Shown piece after piece: positions 17,317-27,198 of a stretch of 64,000 bases of DNA. Under the pieces are notes generated by a model. It was not told the origin of the DNA. It made no database searches and was given only the letters and a program-made list of their open reading frames with translations. The position numbers were made by a program, and so were the translations under genes. Position 1 is the first letter of the stretch; every line of letters starts with the position of its first letter. Origin of the DNA: Cognatishimia sp. MH4019 (GTDB lineage Bacteria > Pseudomonadota > Alphaproteobacteria > Rhodobacterales > Rhodobacteraceae); NCBI RefSeq assembly GCF_020177595.1, contig NZ_JAHTBL010000002.1, forward strand, positions 62,001 to 126,000. Direction: 5' to 3'.

Positions 17317-18390
17317 TCAGTTCGGAATTTCTGCCGTGATCCCTTCAACATAGAAGTCCATGCCAGCCAGCGTGCCATCATCAGCGGTCTCGCCTTCGGC
17401 CAGCCAGACGGTGCCGTCTTGCTTGTTGATCGGGCCAGTGAACGCGTGATAGCTGCCGTCGGCCAGCGCCTCTTTCATGGCCATAGCCTCTTCGGCAACC
17501 TCAGCCGGAACTGCGTCGGTGATCTCACCAATCGCGACCATGCCCGGGCCGATGCCGTCCCATGTGTCCGTGCTTTCCCATGTGCCGTCCATGACGGCCT
17601 GCACGCGCGCAATATAGTAAGGCGCCCAGTCATCGATGATCGAAGAGACGCGCGGGAACGGGGCGTATTCGCTCATGTCAGAGGCCTGACCGAAGCCGAT
17701 CACGCCGCCTTTGGCTTGCGCCGCCGCCAGCGGTGCGGTCGAGTCAGTGTGCTGCAAGATCACGTCAGCGCCCTGTTCGATCAGCGCATTTGCGGCGTCG
17801 GCCTCTTTTGCCGGATCAAACCAAGTGTAGGCCCAGACGATGTTAAACTCGACGTCGGGGTTCACCCGGCTGGCGTGGATATAGGCCGAGTTGATGCCGC
17901 GGATAACTTCGGGGATCGGGAAGGACGCGATGTAGCCGATCTTGTTCGTCTCGGTCATCTTGCCCGCGATATGGCCTTGGATCGCGCGGCCTTCATAGAA
18001 GCGCGCGGAGTAGGTCGACACGTTGTCGGCGCGCTTATAGCCGGTCGCATGCTCGAACTTCACATCGGGGAAATTGGCAGCCACGTTGATCGTCGGGTCC
18101 ATATAGCCAAAGGACGTGGTGAAAATCAGATCAGCACCCGACAGCGCCATCTGCGTCATTGCGCGTTCTGCATCGGCGCCTTCCGGGACGCTTTCTTGGA
18201 AGACGGTTTCGACCGCATCACCGAAATGCTCTTCGACGGCCAAACGGCCTTTGTTGTGCTCATAGGTCCAGCCACCGTCACCAATCGGGCCGACATAGAT
18301 AAAGCCCACTTTCAGCGGGTCTTCGGCCATTGCAGCGCCACCGATAGCGGCGGCCGCGACGGCACCAAGAAGGGTTTTCATCAGGTTCAT
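17317..18390 (-). CDS. BMP family ABC transporter substrate-binding protein
   Basis: A 357-residue periplasmic protein of the basic membrane protein (PnrA/TmpC) family, whose studied members bind nucleosides or purines. A signal peptide (MNLMKTLLGAVAAAAIGGAAMA) is followed by EDPLKVGFIYVGPIGDGGWTYEH, the standard start of the mature fold. I chose ATG 18390 with GGGAG upstream; a longer in-frame start at 18456 has no signal-peptide logic. It ends the four-gene operon ATPase-permease-permease-binding protein, so its ligand is probably a nucleoside or similar compound. Confidence 0.9.
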   Translation of the reverse strand: MNLMKTLLGAVAAAAIGGAAMAEDPLKVGFIYVGPIGDGGWTYEHNKGRLAVEEHFGDAVETVFQESVPEGADAERAMTQMALSGADLIFTTSFGYMDPTINVAANFPDVKFEHATGYKRADNVSTYSARFYEGRAIQGHIAGKMTETNKIGYIASFPIPEVIRGINSAYIHASRVNPDVEFNIVWAYTWFDPAKEADAANALIEQGADVILQHTDSTAPLAAAQAKGGVIGFGQASDMSEYAPFPRVSSIIDDWAPYYIARVQAVMDGTWESTDTWDGIGPGMVAIGEITDAVPAEVAEEAMAMKEALADGSYHAFTGPINKQDGTVWLAEGETADDGTLAGMDFYVEGITAEIPN

Positions 18391-18412
18391 TTGGTTCTCC
18401 CAGGTTGTCGCC

Positions 18413-19345
18413 TCAGCTTGAGGCGTGGAACGGTTTTCCCAGCGCCGCGGGCGCATTCAAGGCAGCGCGCGTGCGGTCGCGGGACATGATGACAAGCACG
18501 AGGATCGTGATCAGATACGGGCTCATCGACAAGTATTCGACGGGGATTTTGAGGCCCGCCGCCTGCAAGTTCAACTGCAAGACGGTGATGCCGCCAAAAA
18601 GATAGGCACCCAGCAGCGCGCGCCACGGCTTCCAGCTTGCAAAAACGACGATGGCCAGCGCAATCCAGCCTGCGCCAGCGGTCATGCCTTCGGTCCATTG
18701 TGGCACGCGCACAAGGCTGAGGTAAGCGCCGCCGAGGCCCGCGCAGGCCCCACCGAAAGCAATCGCCATCAGGCGAATGCGCACGACCTTGTAGCCCAGC
18801 GCATGGGCGGCATCGTGGCTTTCACCGACCGCACGCAGGATCAGACCCGCGCGCGTTCTAGTGAGAACATACCAGACCGCGGCAACGATCCCGATAGAGA
18901 TATAAATCATAGCGTCATGTTGAAACAGGACCGGGCCTAGCACCGGGATATCTGCAAGCGGGCCAAGGGGGACATCTGAGGTCGCGGGCGCGCGGATACC
19001 GACATAGTTCTGCCCCATCAGCGCGGCGATGCCGAGGCCAAACAAGGTTAACGCGAGACCCGTGGCGACTTGGTTCGACAGCAGTACCTGGGTCAGAAAG
19101 CCAAAGAGTAGCGACAGTAGGGCACCGCCTAGTGCAGCGGCGATAAAGCCCAACGTCGGCGAGTCCAGATTGACCGCCGCAATAAACCCGGTAACGGCCC
19201 CGACAATCATCATGCCTTCGACACCAAGGTTCAAAACGCCGGATTTTTCGACGACCAATTCACCTATGGCCGCCAGCAGGATCGGCGTAGACGCGACCAT
19301 CAGCGAGGCCAGCAGAATGAGCGGGTTGATTGAGCTAAGATCCAT
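18413..19345 (-). CDS. BMP-type ABC transporter permease, YufQ/NupQ-like
   Basis: A 310-residue inner-membrane permease of the branched-chain/simple-sugar class with about nine helices. ELVVEKSGVLNLGVEGMMIVGA is the signature of the second permease of BMP transporters, and GESHDAAHALGYKV resembles the coupling loop to the ATPase. The ATG at 19345 overlaps the stop of the previous permease gene; a GTG immediately before is also possible. It pairs with the upstream permease as a heterodimer. Confidence 0.9.
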   Translation of the reverse strand: MDLSSINPLILLASLMVASTPILLAAIGELVVEKSGVLNLGVEGMMIVGAVTGFIAAVNLDSPTLGFIAAALGGALLSLLFGFLTQVLLSNQVATGLALTLFGLGIAALMGQNYVGIRAPATSDVPLGPLADIPVLGPVLFQHDAMIYISIGIVAAVWYVLTRTRAGLILRAVGESHDAAHALGYKVVRIRLMAIAFGGACAGLGGAYLSLVRVPQWTEGMTAGAGWIALAIVVFASWKPWRALLGAYLFGGITVLQLNLQAAGLKIPVEYLSMSPYLITILVLVIMSRDRTRAALNAPAALGKPFHASS

Positions 19346-20430
19346 CACGCCACCTGCTTTGGTTTAATCCGAATGCGGAAGTTGCTCAGCACATCGACGC
19401 CGAGCAGGAAGAACAAAAGCATCCCTTGGAACGCTTGGATCGCCGCCGATGGAATGCCCAGCATGAACTGTGCCAACTCCCCGCCGATATAGGTTAACGC
19501 CATGAGCAAACCGGCCAGCAGGATGCCGATAGGGTGCAAGCGGCCAAGGAAGGCTACAATGATGGCTGTGAATCCATAGAAACTGTTGAAGTCGATGCTG
19601 ATCTGGCCTGCGGGGCCGGACACCTCAAAAAGGCCCGCAAGGCCCGCAAGGCCGCCGGAAATCCCAAGGCACAGCGCGATCAAGACGTTCGGTCTGACAC
19701 CCGCAAACCGCGCCGCGCGCGGGGCTTGGCCTGTCAGTTTGATCTGATAGCCCAGCAAGTGCTTGTTCAGCAAAACATACGCCGCGATCACAGCGATGAA
19801 GGCCGCGACAACACCCCAATGCGCGCCGGTGCCTGCGATCAGCTCGGGGTTCGCAGCAGAGGGGTATTGCTGCAAATTGCGTGATCCGGGAAAGCCGCCA
19901 CCGTCAGGATTTCTGAGTGCGCCCAAGGCCATAGAGGCCAAAAGCTGCTCGGCCACATAGACCAGCATCAGCGACACGAGAATTTCGTTGGTGCCAAATC
20001 TGATCTTCAAAACCGCGGGGATCATCGCCCAAAGCGTGCCACCAATAGCCCCTGCGAGAACCATCAGAGGGAAGATATAAATCGCCTCCGTCGGGTAGAA
20101 AGCAAGGCCGACAGCCGCGCCGCAAATGGCCCCGACGATGTATTGCCCCTCAGCCCCGATATTCCAGATGCCCGCGCGAAAGCCCAGCGACAGACCGATG
20201 GCGATCAAGATCAACGGAGCTGCTTTCACCAGCAATTGCGGGCGCGAATAGCTGGCGAATTGCGGGTTGAAAAGCGGATCCCAAAAGATCGTGCGGATCG
20301 CCTCGAACGGGTCCTTGCCCAACAATGCAAATAGTAAACCGCCTGCGATCATGGTTAACACGACCGCGAGGACCGGCGTCAAAGCCTGCCACATGCGCGA
20401 AGGTTCGGGGCGGCGTTCAAGCGTGATCAT
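19345..20430 (-). CDS. BMP-type ABC transporter permease, YufP/NupP-like
   Basis: A 361-residue membrane protein with the features of the first permease of BMP/nucleoside transporters: KAAPLILIAIGLSLGFRAGIWNIGAEGQ is diagnostic (given here in part: GFRAGIWNIGAEGQ). About ten membrane helices are visible. It overlaps the ATPase gene at its start by four bases and the second permease at its end, indicating coupled translation. Confidence 0.9.
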   Translation of the reverse strand: MITLERRPEPSRMWQALTPVLAVVLTMIAGGLLFALLGKDPFEAIRTIFWDPLFNPQFASYSRPQLLVKAAPLILIAIGLSLGFRAGIWNIGAEGQYIVGAICGAAVGLAFYPTEAIYIFPLMVLAGAIGGTLWAMIPAVLKIRFGTNEILVSLMLVYVAEQLLASMALGALRNPDGGGFPGSRNLQQYPSAANPELIAGTGAHWGVVAAFIAVIAAYVLLNKHLLGYQIKLTGQAPRAARFAGVRPNVLIALCLGISGGLAGLAGLFEVSGPAGQISIDFNSFYGFTAIIVAFLGRLHPIGILLAGLLMALTYIGGELAQFMLGIPSAAIQAFQGMLLFFLLGVDVLSNFRIRIKPKQVA

Positions 20431-21932
20431 GCGGGCTCCATATCATGGGCACCGCCCAGCATCAGGCCGATCTGATCGAGCGTCAAACCTGCCGCTGGCA
20501 CGGCCTCGCTCAGGCGTCCGCCGTTCAATGCGGCAAAACGGTCGCTGATCTCCATCAACTCGTCCAAATCCTGGCTGATGACGACAACGGCGCTGCCTTG
20601 ACCAGCCAAGTCCAGAAGTGCTTGCCGGATCGCGGCAGCCGCGGCGGCATCAACGCCCCAAGTGGGTTGGTTCACAATCAAAACGTCCGGGTTTTGCAGC
20701 ACCTCGCGCCCGATCACGAACTTCTGCAGATTGCCGCCAGACAAGGCGCGCGCAACCGAACTGACCCCCGGCGTCCGCACGTCAAATTCGTTAACGACCC
20801 GCTCTGCGAAGGCCCGTGTCTTGCGCCAATCCAGAAATCCGTTACGCGCCAGATTTTCGCGGACATGACCCGTCAGCAACGCGTTCTCAGTCAGGCTCAT
20901 ATCGGGCGCTGCGGCATGGCCCAAGCGCTCTTCCGGACCGCTGAGAATACCCACGCGCCGCCGGGCGGTTGGCCCCAACTTGCTGATCGGCTGCCCGTTC
21001 AAAAAGACCCCTTCCCGCGTGCCACGCTCGCCGGATAGCGCAGCCAGCAGCTCGTCCTGCCCGTTGCCAGCGACCCCACCGATCCCGAGCACTTCACCTT
21101 GGCGCACCTCGAAGCTGACATCGCGTAGCGGCGTGCCGAACTGCGTGGCAGGCGGCAGGGAGAGGCCCCGCACTTCCAGCGCAACATCGCCCAGATCAGC
21201 CCCGCTGGCCTTGGTTTGCTGCAATACCTTGCCGACCATCATCTCGGCCAACTCACGCGCGGTTTTCTTGCGCGGATCGCAGGTCGCCACAACCTTGCCA
21301 CGCCGCAGGATCGTGGCGCTGTCACACAGCGCTCGAATTTCCTCAAGTTTATGAGAAATATAGAGAATTGCGGTGCCTTCCGCCTTCAACTTACGCAAGG
21401 TGGCGAACAGAATATCGACCTCTTGCGGTGTCAAAACGCTGGTCGGCTCGTCCATGATCAGCAATTTGGGATCCTGCAAAAGGCAGCGAATAATCTCGAC
21501 CCGCTGACGCTCTCCGGCGCTGAGATGGCCAACCAGACGGGCCGGGTCCAGCGGGAGCCCGTAAGCCTCGCTCACCTCGGTGATGCGGCGGGCAAGATCG
21601 CGAAGGGGGGGCGGATTTTCCATGCCCAACGCGATGTTCTCAGCAACATTCAATGCCTCGAACAGGCTGAAATGCTGGAACACCATCGCCACGCCAGCAG
21701 CCCGTGCGGCGCGTGGCTCTGGCGGCGCAAAAGGCGCGCCGCTCAACGTCATCGCACCACTGTCAGGGCGCACCAGGCCGTAGATCATCTTGACCAAGGT
21801 CGACTTGCCCGCGCCGTTTTCGCCCAGCAAAGCATGAACTTCCCCACGCTCGATGGAGAAGGACACATCATCATTCGCGATAACACCCGGATAGGCTTTG
21901 CTCAGCCCATCGACCGTCAAAAGCACACTCAA
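20427..21932 (-). CDS. BMP-type ABC transporter ATPase with two nucleotide-binding domains
   Basis: About 500 residues holding two ABC domains, as in sugar and nucleoside importers. Domain 1 has GENGAGKST, LSAGERQRVEI and LLIMDEPTS; domain 2 has a degenerate Walker A (GGVAGNGQDELL) and LSGGNLQKFVIGRE. The degenerate second site is normal for this class. The start is uncertain: TTG at 21932 is eight bases after GGA, GTG at 21926 and ATG at 21971 are alternatives. It is the first gene of the operon. Confidence 0.88.
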   Translation of the reverse strand: MSVLLTVDGLSKAYPGVIANDDVSFSIERGEVHALLGENGAGKSTLVKMIYGLVRPDSGAMTLSGAPFAPPEPRAARAAGVAMVFQHFSLFEALNVAENIALGMENPPPLRDLARRITEVSEAYGLPLDPARLVGHLSAGERQRVEIIRCLLQDPKLLIMDEPTSVLTPQEVDILFATLRKLKAEGTAILYISHKLEEIRALCDSATILRRGKVVATCDPRKKTARELAEMMVGKVLQQTKASGADLGDVALEVRGLSLPPATQFGTPLRDVSFEVRQGEVLGIGGVAGNGQDELLAALSGERGTREGVFLNGQPISKLGPTARRRVGILSGPEERLGHAAAPDMSLTENALLTGHVRENLARNGFLDWRKTRAFAERVVNEFDVRTPGVSSVARALSGGNLQKFVIGREVLQNPDVLIVNQPTWGVDAAAAAAIRQALLDLAGQGSAVVVISQDLDELMEISDRFAALNGGRLSEAVPAAGLTLDQIGLMLGGAHDMEPA

Positions 21933-22127
21933 ATCGCAGGTCCAGTCATGATTACCCCAAGGATCACCCATGCCAGCCTATGCCAAGCACAAAAGCCCGG
22001 CAATGGCATGTCGCCCAATTGCACGCTCCCGCTGCAAAACGGTTGGCATTTAGCATTTTTATTAGACAATGCCGGGGCATGCAGGGTTGTAATACAGCCA
22101 AACAACGCAAAACGCAGGGTTGGGCAG

Positions 22128-22820
22128 ATGGCAGAGAAGAAACTGGGACCGTTCAAACGCGCCTTGAAGGAGGCCGAAGAGAAAGCCGGGGCAATACGCG
22201 TTGAAGAAGACGGGATCGTCACGCACACCTACCCAGATTACGAGACCTATCGCGACGTTCAAGTAGCTGGAAACAAAGCCAAACTGCGCATGCAGTTCGT
22301 TAAGGAAAGTCACATCATCGGGCTCAGCACGTATCTGGGCGAGATTTTCGAGACAGTGGATTTCGGCTTGTGTCACGGCACACGGCGCGGTCAGGAGCAA
22401 GCCTGGTTCAAGGCGCATCTCCCAGGCTCACCTACGATTATCGGAACCGAGATTTCCGACACCGCTGATCAGTTTCCCGATACGATTCAGTGGGATTTTC
22501 AGGATGACAATCCCGACTGGCATGACAAGGCGGACTTCGTCTACTCCAACAGTTGGGATCATGCCTATGACCCAGCCAAAGCCTTCGACAGTTGGACGAA
22601 ATCCCTAAAGCCAGGTGGCGTTCTCCTGCTCGATCATACGAAAGGACAGACGCCCGACGCGGCCAATGCGCTTGACCCGGTTGGGGCCACGTTAGATGGG
22701 CTGAAGACCTTGTTGAACCGCGCTTTGGACGGCCAAGGCGAGATCCGCGAGACCTTGAACTGGTGGCGCACCAACAAGGAGTATCGCAGCCGCGTGGTCG
22801 TTTGGCAGAAGGCTTCGTGA
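22128..22820 (+). CDS. class I SAM-dependent methyltransferase-like protein
   Basis: A 230-residue protein. FETVDFGLCHGTRRGQEQAWF occupies the position of the SAM-binding glycine loop, GTEISDT follows as the acidic strand end, and ADFVYSNSWDHAYDP plus LKPGGVLLLDHT match motif regions after the loop. This supports a Rossmann-fold methyltransferase with an unusual glycine loop. I chose the ATG at 22128; the frame is open far upstream, but that part lies opposite the ABC ATPase. The substrate is unknown. Confidence 0.68.
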   Translation: MAEKKLGPFKRALKEAEEKAGAIRVEEDGIVTHTYPDYETYRDVQVAGNKAKLRMQFVKESHIIGLSTYLGEIFETVDFGLCHGTRRGQEQAWFKAHLPGSPTIIGTEISDTADQFPDTIQWDFQDDNPDWHDKADFVYSNSWDHAYDPAKAFDSWTKSLKPGGVLLLDHTKGQTPDAANALDPVGATLDGLKTLLNRALDGQGEIRETLNWWRTNKEYRSRVVVWQKAS

Positions 22821-22954
22821 AAGCGTTCAACTGAGCGCAAGTCAACGCTGCCAACCCGCCGCAACCTATCGCGTGGCTCATGTGGTCCTCGCCCTGCTCG
22901 ACTTAGCCAATATTTCCCCTACGTCATCTAACATGAGTAATGGGAGGACCAATC

Positions 22955-23398
22955 ATGAGACATTTGCTGACCGGTTTGATCACCGCCGCTGCGCTGACAG
23001 GCGCCGCCTTCGCACAAGATACGCCTGCCCCGGACGATGCAGAGCTATACTTTATCGGTCTTGAGGACGGCGCCGAAGTCACAGCGCCCGTGACCGTCCA
23101 GTTTGGCCTGCGTGGCATGGGCGTCGCCCCTGCGGGGGTTGAGCAAGAGATGACCGGGCATCACCATATCTTCATCAACCGTCCGCCCCTTGGCGAGGGC
23201 GAGTTCGGCGCTGAAGAGTTTGAGTTGGGCATTCCGTCTGACGAGAACCACATCCATTTCGGCGGCGGTCAGACCGAGACCACGCTGGACCTGCCACCCG
23301 GCGAGCACACGTTGCAACTGGTGCTTGGGGATCACGGCCACGTTCCGCATAATCCACCAGTGACCTCGGACGTGATTACGATCACCGTTTCGGAGTAA
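22955..23398 (+). CDS. DUF4399 family exported protein
   Basis: A 147-residue secreted protein: signal peptide MRHLLTGLITAAALTGAAFA followed by a beta-rich domain with LEDGAEVTAPVTVQFGLRGM, TGHHHIFINR and ENHIHFGGGQTET. The His-rich motifs and the ending LVLGDHGHVPHNPPV are typical of DUF4399, whose function is not established; metal binding is a guess from the His clusters. GGGAGGA precedes the ATG. Confidence 0.82.
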   Translation: MRHLLTGLITAAALTGAAFAQDTPAPDDAELYFIGLEDGAEVTAPVTVQFGLRGMGVAPAGVEQEMTGHHHIFINRPPLGEGEFGAEEFELGIPSDENHIHFGGGQTETTLDLPPGEHTLQLVLGDHGHVPHNPPVTSDVITITVSE

Positions 23399-23436
23399 CC
23401 GCCTCTCTCGGCGAAAAGACGTTGGCAAAATAAGCT

Positions 23437-23458
23437 GGGCCGACCCTCAGGTCGGCCC
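23437..23458. terminator. hairpin between DUF4399 and SDR genes
   Basis: GGGCCGACC (23437-23445) and GGTCGGCCC (23450-23458) form a perfect 9-bp stem with a CTCA loop between two convergent genes. It lacks a long T run, so termination is likely but not certain. Confidence 0.6.
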
Positions 23459-23490
23459 CTCCAGCGACCGCACAGCAAGCACAAAACCTA

Positions 23491-24231
23491 TTAGACGTGC
23501 TGGCCTGCGTTCACTTCGATCTCGGTGCCAGTCACATAGCTCGATTGATCCGAGCACAGGAAATAGATGACATCTGCCACCTCGGACGGTTGCCCAAGCC
23601 GCCGTAGAGGCAGGCCTTCGACAATTTTCTCTGTGCCCGGGCTAAGGATAGAGGTTTCCACCTCTCCCGGCGCAATCGCATTCACCCGCACACCCAAAGG
23701 CCCGAAATCATGGGCCATTTCACGCGTCAGCGCAGCCAGAGCCGCTTTTGATGTCGAATACGCGGCCCCGGCAAAAGGATGCACCCGCGCACCCGCGATC
23801 GAGGTCACGTTCACAACCGATCCTTTGGCCGCCGACAATTCGTCTTTCAACCCCCGCGCCAGCACGACAGACGCAAAGAAATTCACATGAAAGACTTTGC
23901 CCCATGTGCGCAAATCCGTCTCAAGCGTGTTCAAACGCCCGCCTTCGTCGTCCTTGGGCGAAATCCCTGCATTGTTCACCAACGCATCAAGCCGCCCGTC
24001 AATCTTCGACTTCACGACTTCAATCGCTTTGATCGTATCATTCGGGTCGGCCAGATCGACCTGAATGTGGTTCTCTTCCCCGCCGGGCCACGGGCAGCGC
24101 GCATCAAACGCCTGTCGCGAACAGGTCAGCACGCGCCACCCAGCCGCTGAAAACCGTTTGACCGTCGCGTGGCCGATGCCGCGGGAGGCCCCCGTCAGCA
24201 GCATTGTTTTTACGCTGTCTGAATCGCTCAT
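23491..24231 (-). CDS. short-chain dehydrogenase/reductase
   Basis: A 246-residue classical SDR: TGASRGIG cofactor loop, NNAGIS, the catalytic Ser in VNVTSIAGA, YSTSK with Tyr and Lys, and the C-terminal YVTGTEIEVNAG typical of FabG-like enzymes. It probably reduces or oxidises a hydroxyl/keto group with NAD(P)H. The role is not clear from context since it is monocistronic and convergent with the DUF4399 gene. Confidence 0.9.
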   Translation of the reverse strand: MSDSDSVKTMLLTGASRGIGHATVKRFSAAGWRVLTCSRQAFDARCPWPGGEENHIQVDLADPNDTIKAIEVVKSKIDGRLDALVNNAGISPKDDEGGRLNTLETDLRTWGKVFHVNFFASVVLARGLKDELSAAKGSVVNVTSIAGARVHPFAGAAYSTSKAALAALTREMAHDFGPLGVRVNAIAPGEVETSILSPGTEKIVEGLPLRRLGQPSEVADVIYFLCSDQSSYVTGTEIEVNAGQHV

Positions 24232-24338
24232 GCTTCGGGCTCCTTTTCTGATCCGACTCTAGCAGCCGCAGCCCAACACGCAACGCACCCCTTGGCACAT
24301 GGGCGCGAACCGACTAACGATGCGCTCAAGAGGACAGC

Positions 24339-25202
24339 ATGAGACAACAGACTGCTATGAAAAGCGACTGGATCGCCACCGCCCGCACGCTCAGCCAGGC
24401 CCTGCCCTATTTGCAGCGCTATGACGATGCGATTGTCGTCATCAAGCTGGGCGGCCACGCCATGGGCAGCGACGAAGCGATGGAGAGCTTTGCCCGCGAT
24501 GTCGTGCTGATGCAGCAGGTCGGGGTGAACCCCGTGATCGTCCATGGCGGCGGCCCGATGATCAATCAGATGCTCGACAAGCTTGAGATCACGTCCGAGT
24601 TCGTGAACGGCAAGCGCGTGACGGACGAGGCCACCATTGAGGTGGTCGAGATGGTCCTGTCAGGCCGCGTCAACAAGCGCATCGTGCAGGCGATCAATGC
24701 GCAGGGGGGCCGCGCGGTTGGCCTCTCTGGCAAAGACGCCAATCTGATCACCTGCGACCCGGTGGACCCGGCTTTGGGTCTCGTAGGCGCGCCCAATGAC
24801 ATTGACCCCAGCGTACTGCAGTCGATGTTCCGCGATGATATGATCCCCGTGATTGCACCGCTTGGCGCAGGCCGCGCAGGCGAGACGTTCAACATCAATG
24901 GCGACACGGTCGCAGGCGCCGTTGCCGCCGCGCTGAAGGCCGACCGGCTTTTACTGCTGACCGATGTGGACGGCGTGAAAGACGCCGAAGGCAATGTCGT
25001 GACCGAAATGACGCCGCTCCAGATCGAGGCCATGACCAAGGATGGCATCATTGCAGGCGGCATGATCCCCAAGACCGAAACTGCGCTTGAGGCGATCCGT
25101 GGCGGCGTCCGCGCGGTGGTCATTCTGGATGGACGCGCGCCCAATGCCTGCCTGCTGGAGCTTTTCACAGATCACGGCGCAGGCTCCCTGATCCGCGCGT
25201 GA
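24339..25202 (+). CDS. argB: acetylglutamate kinase
   Basis: ArgB phosphorylates N-acetylglutamate in arginine synthesis. The 287-residue protein has [25 protein letters not shown] and [29 protein letters not shown] (read in parts), standard amino-acid-kinase motifs, and an N-terminal helix ([13 protein letters not shown]) as in the arginine-inhibited hexameric form. GAGGAC precedes ATG 24339. It overlaps the next gene by four bases, forming a three-gene operon with the Fe-S protein and the SixA-like phosphatase. Confidence 0.97.
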   Translation: MRQQTAMKSDWIATARTLSQALPYLQRYDDAIVVIKLGGHAMGSDEAMESFARDVVLMQQVGVNPVIVHGGGPMINQMLDKLEITSEFVNGKRVTDEATIEVVEMVLSGRVNKRIVQAINAQGGRAVGLSGKDANLITCDPVDPALGLVGAPNDIDPSVLQSMFRDDMIPVIAPLGAGRAGETFNINGDTVAGAVAAALKADRLLLLTDVDGVKDAEGNVVTEMTPLQIEAMTKDGIIAGGMIPKTETALEAIRGGVRAVVILDGRAPNACLLELFTDHGAGSLIRA

Positions 25203-25831
25203 ATGAGCTGGAGGCAGAAGCCAACGCGCGCGGTCTGACCATCGCTGGCAGCTTTCATCCCAAGCCCGAAGACGCGCTTCCAAAAGATATCGAAACACTG
25301 CTCCTGCTTGCACCTGATGGCGCGCGGTTTTGGGACATCTTCACTCAAAGCGCCGCCTTCAATGATGGCGCGCCTGACCCCTTGGACCGCTGGTCGCGTC
25401 AGATTATTGGCCGCTGGGCCTGCGATCTCGGGGCCAAAGCGCTTTTCCCTTTTGGCGGGCCGCCCCATCAACCGTTTCACACTTGGGCCTTGCGCAGCGG
25501 TCGGGCGTTTTCCTCGCCCGTGGGATTTCTGGTGCACGCGGAACAAGGGCTGATGATCTCATTCCGCGGCGCGCTGGCGCTAAGAGAGCGGTTGAATCTG
25601 CCGCCCGCGGTCGAAAATCCATGCCTTACCTGCCCGGCCCCTTGCACCGCAGCATGCCCTGTCGGTGCACTGACGCCACAGGGCTATGACGTGCCGCGCT
25701 GCAAAATCTATCTTGCAGATGCGCCGCCTTGCTTGCACCAGGGCTGCGCTGTGCGCCTCGCTTGCCCGATCAGCCAAACCTTTGACCGCCCCTCGACCCA
25801 ATCAGCCTTCCATATGAAAGCATTTTTATGA
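25199..25831 (+). CDS. ferredoxin-like 4Fe-4S protein, unknown function
   Basis: A 210-residue protein with a single cluster motif [17 protein letters not shown] near residue 142 and further cysteines ([23 protein letters not shown]) toward the end. The layout of an alpha/beta domain before a C-terminal ferredoxin motif recalls the QueG/RdhA superfamily in miniature, but a cobalamin site is not recognisable. It starts at a GTG overlapping the argB stop and overlaps the SixA-like gene at its end. I do not know a function for it. Confidence 0.7.
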   Translation: MNELEAEANARGLTIAGSFHPKPEDALPKDIETLLLLAPDGARFWDIFTQSAAFNDGAPDPLDRWSRQIIGRWACDLGAKALFPFGGPPHQPFHTWALRSGRAFSSPVGFLVHAEQGLMISFRGALALRERLNLPPAVENPCLTCPAPCTAACPVGALTPQGYDVPRCKIYLADAPPCLHQGCAVRLACPISQTFDRPSTQSAFHMKAFL

Positions 25832-26322
25832 TCAAGACCCTGATCCTGATGCGCCATGCAAAGTCCGACTGGGACGACCCGCTGATGCCCGACTTCGAAC
25901 GCCCGCTTAACAAACGGGGCCGCGCCGCAGCGCCTGCCATCGGCAACTGGATCACGGCACAAGGCCTCGCACCCGACCTCACACTTTGCTCGAGTGCCAA
26001 CCGCACCGCTGAGACATGGGCGCTGACAGGGCTGGAGGCCGATATTCGCTTTGAAAAACGCCTCTATCACGCGACCGCAGACATGATGCTCAGCGTTCTT
26101 CAAGAAGCGGCGGGCGACACCGTGATGATGATCGGCCATAACCCCGGCATCGCTGATTTCGCTGAGCGGCTTGTCAAAACGCCGCCCACCCATCCCGATT
26201 TCTGGCGCTATCCGACAGCGGCCACACTGATCGCGACGCTCGACATTTCAGACTGGATTCAAGCGCAGTTCGCTCAGGCAACAGCACAGACTTTCATCGT
26301 CCCAAGGGACCTGACAGACTGA
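25828..26322 (+). CDS. histidine phosphatase, SixA-like
   Basis: A 164-residue branch-2-length member of the histidine phosphatase superfamily. LILMRHAKSDW carries the RH(A) nucleophile at His10, and MMIGHNPG carries the second His at 104; SSANRTAET supplies the Arg of the phosphate pocket. SixA in E. coli removes phosphate from His in phosphorelay or NPr proteins. ATG 25828 overlaps the previous stop. The physiological substrate is not known. Confidence 0.85.
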   Translation: MIKTLILMRHAKSDWDDPLMPDFERPLNKRGRAAAPAIGNWITAQGLAPDLTLCSSANRTAETWALTGLEADIRFEKRLYHATADMMLSVLQEAAGDTVMMIGHNPGIADFAERLVKTPPTHPDFWRYPTAATLIATLDISDWIQAQFAQATAQTFIVPRDLTD

Positions 26323-26381
26323 TCTTCTTTTGTCCTGAAATACCGCAGAGTTTGAGGCAGAGCCTCAATAAAAATTGGAAT

Positions 26382-26402
26382 GCGCCCCCGTTCAGGGGGC
26401 GC
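26382..26402 (-). terminator. hairpin terminator after bztD
   Basis: GCGCCCCC (26382-26389) pairs with GGGGGCGC (26395-26402). On the - strand the stem is followed by ATTCCAATTTTTATTG, a late T-rich stretch. It closes the bzt operon and also lies downstream of the convergent phosphatase gene. Confidence 0.65.
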
Positions 26403-26415
26403 TCCGTGTCTTGAC

Positions 26416-27183
26416 CTAGTGGCCCAGGATCTGGCTGAGGAACAGCTGGGTGCGTTCGGATTTGGGGTTGTTGAAGAACTCTTCGGGTTCGTTCTGCTCA
26501 ACAATCTGACCCGCATCCATGAAGATCACGCGATTGGCGACCTGACGGGCAAAGCCCATCTCGTGGGTCACGCAAAGCATGGTCATGCCCTCTTCCGCGA
26601 GCTCGATCATGGTATCCAGAACTTCCTTGATCATCTCCGGGTCCAGCGCCGATGTCGGCTCGTCAAAGAGCATGATACGCGGACGCATGCACAGCGAACG
26701 GGCAATCGCCACACGCTGCTGCTGACCACCGGACAACTGGCCGGGATATTTCAGCGCCTGATCGGGGATTTTCACCTTCTCAAGGAAATGCATCGCCGTT
26801 TCTTCGGCTTCCTTCTTGGGCGTCTTGCGCACCCAGATCGGGGCCAGCGTGCAGTTCTCAAGGATCGTCAGATGGGGGAAGAGGTTGAAGTGCTGAAAGC
26901 ACATGCCGACTTCCGAGCGGATCGTGTCGATATTCTTGAGATCGGATGACAGCAATGTTCCGTCCACCGTGATGGAGCCCTGCTGATGCTCTTCCAACGC
27001 ATTGATGCAGCGGATCAGCGTCGATTTACCCGAGCCGGACGGCCCGCAAATCACGATCCGCTCTCCGCGAAAAACCGTCAGGTCAATGTCGCGCAGAACG
27101 TGGAAGGTGCCATACCATTTGTTCATTCCCTGAATGTCGATTGCGACTTCGTCAGAGACTTGCATTGCAGCTGTTTCGTTCAT
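26416..27183 (-). CDS. bztD: glutamate/glutamine/aspartate/asparagine ABC transporter ATPase
   Basis: A 255-residue polar-amino-acid-type ABC ATPase: Walker [11 protein letters not shown]-loop [12 protein letters not shown], signature [13 protein letters not shown], and Walker [15 protein letters not shown]. It is the last gene of the bztABCD operon and powers import of acidic amino acids and their amides. ATG 27183 is followed by a second possible start six codons on. The close homolog is AapP of rhizobia. Confidence 0.94.
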   Translation of the reverse strand: MNETAAMQVSDEVAIDIQGMNKWYGTFHVLRDIDLTVFRGERIVICGPSGSGKSTLIRCINALEEHQQGSITVDGTLLSSDLKNIDTIRSEVGMCFQHFNLFPHLTILENCTLAPIWVRKTPKKEAEETAMHFLEKVKIPDQALKYPGQLSGGQQQRVAIARSLCMRPRIMLFDEPTSALDPEMIKEVLDTMIELAEEGMTMLCVTHEMGFARQVANRVIFMDAGQIVEQNEPEEFFNNPKSERTQLFLSQILGH

Positions 27184-27198
27184 GTTTTCAGCCCTTCC

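Noticed and set aside
17419-18489. 356-codon + strand frame opposite the BMP-binding-protein gene
   Set aside because: Antisense shadow; the minus-strand product has signal peptide and family motifs.
21216-22127. N-terminal extension of the methyltransferase-like gene on the + strand
   Set aside because: This part is antisense to the ABC ATPase gene and low in family-like sequence; the real start is ATG 22128.
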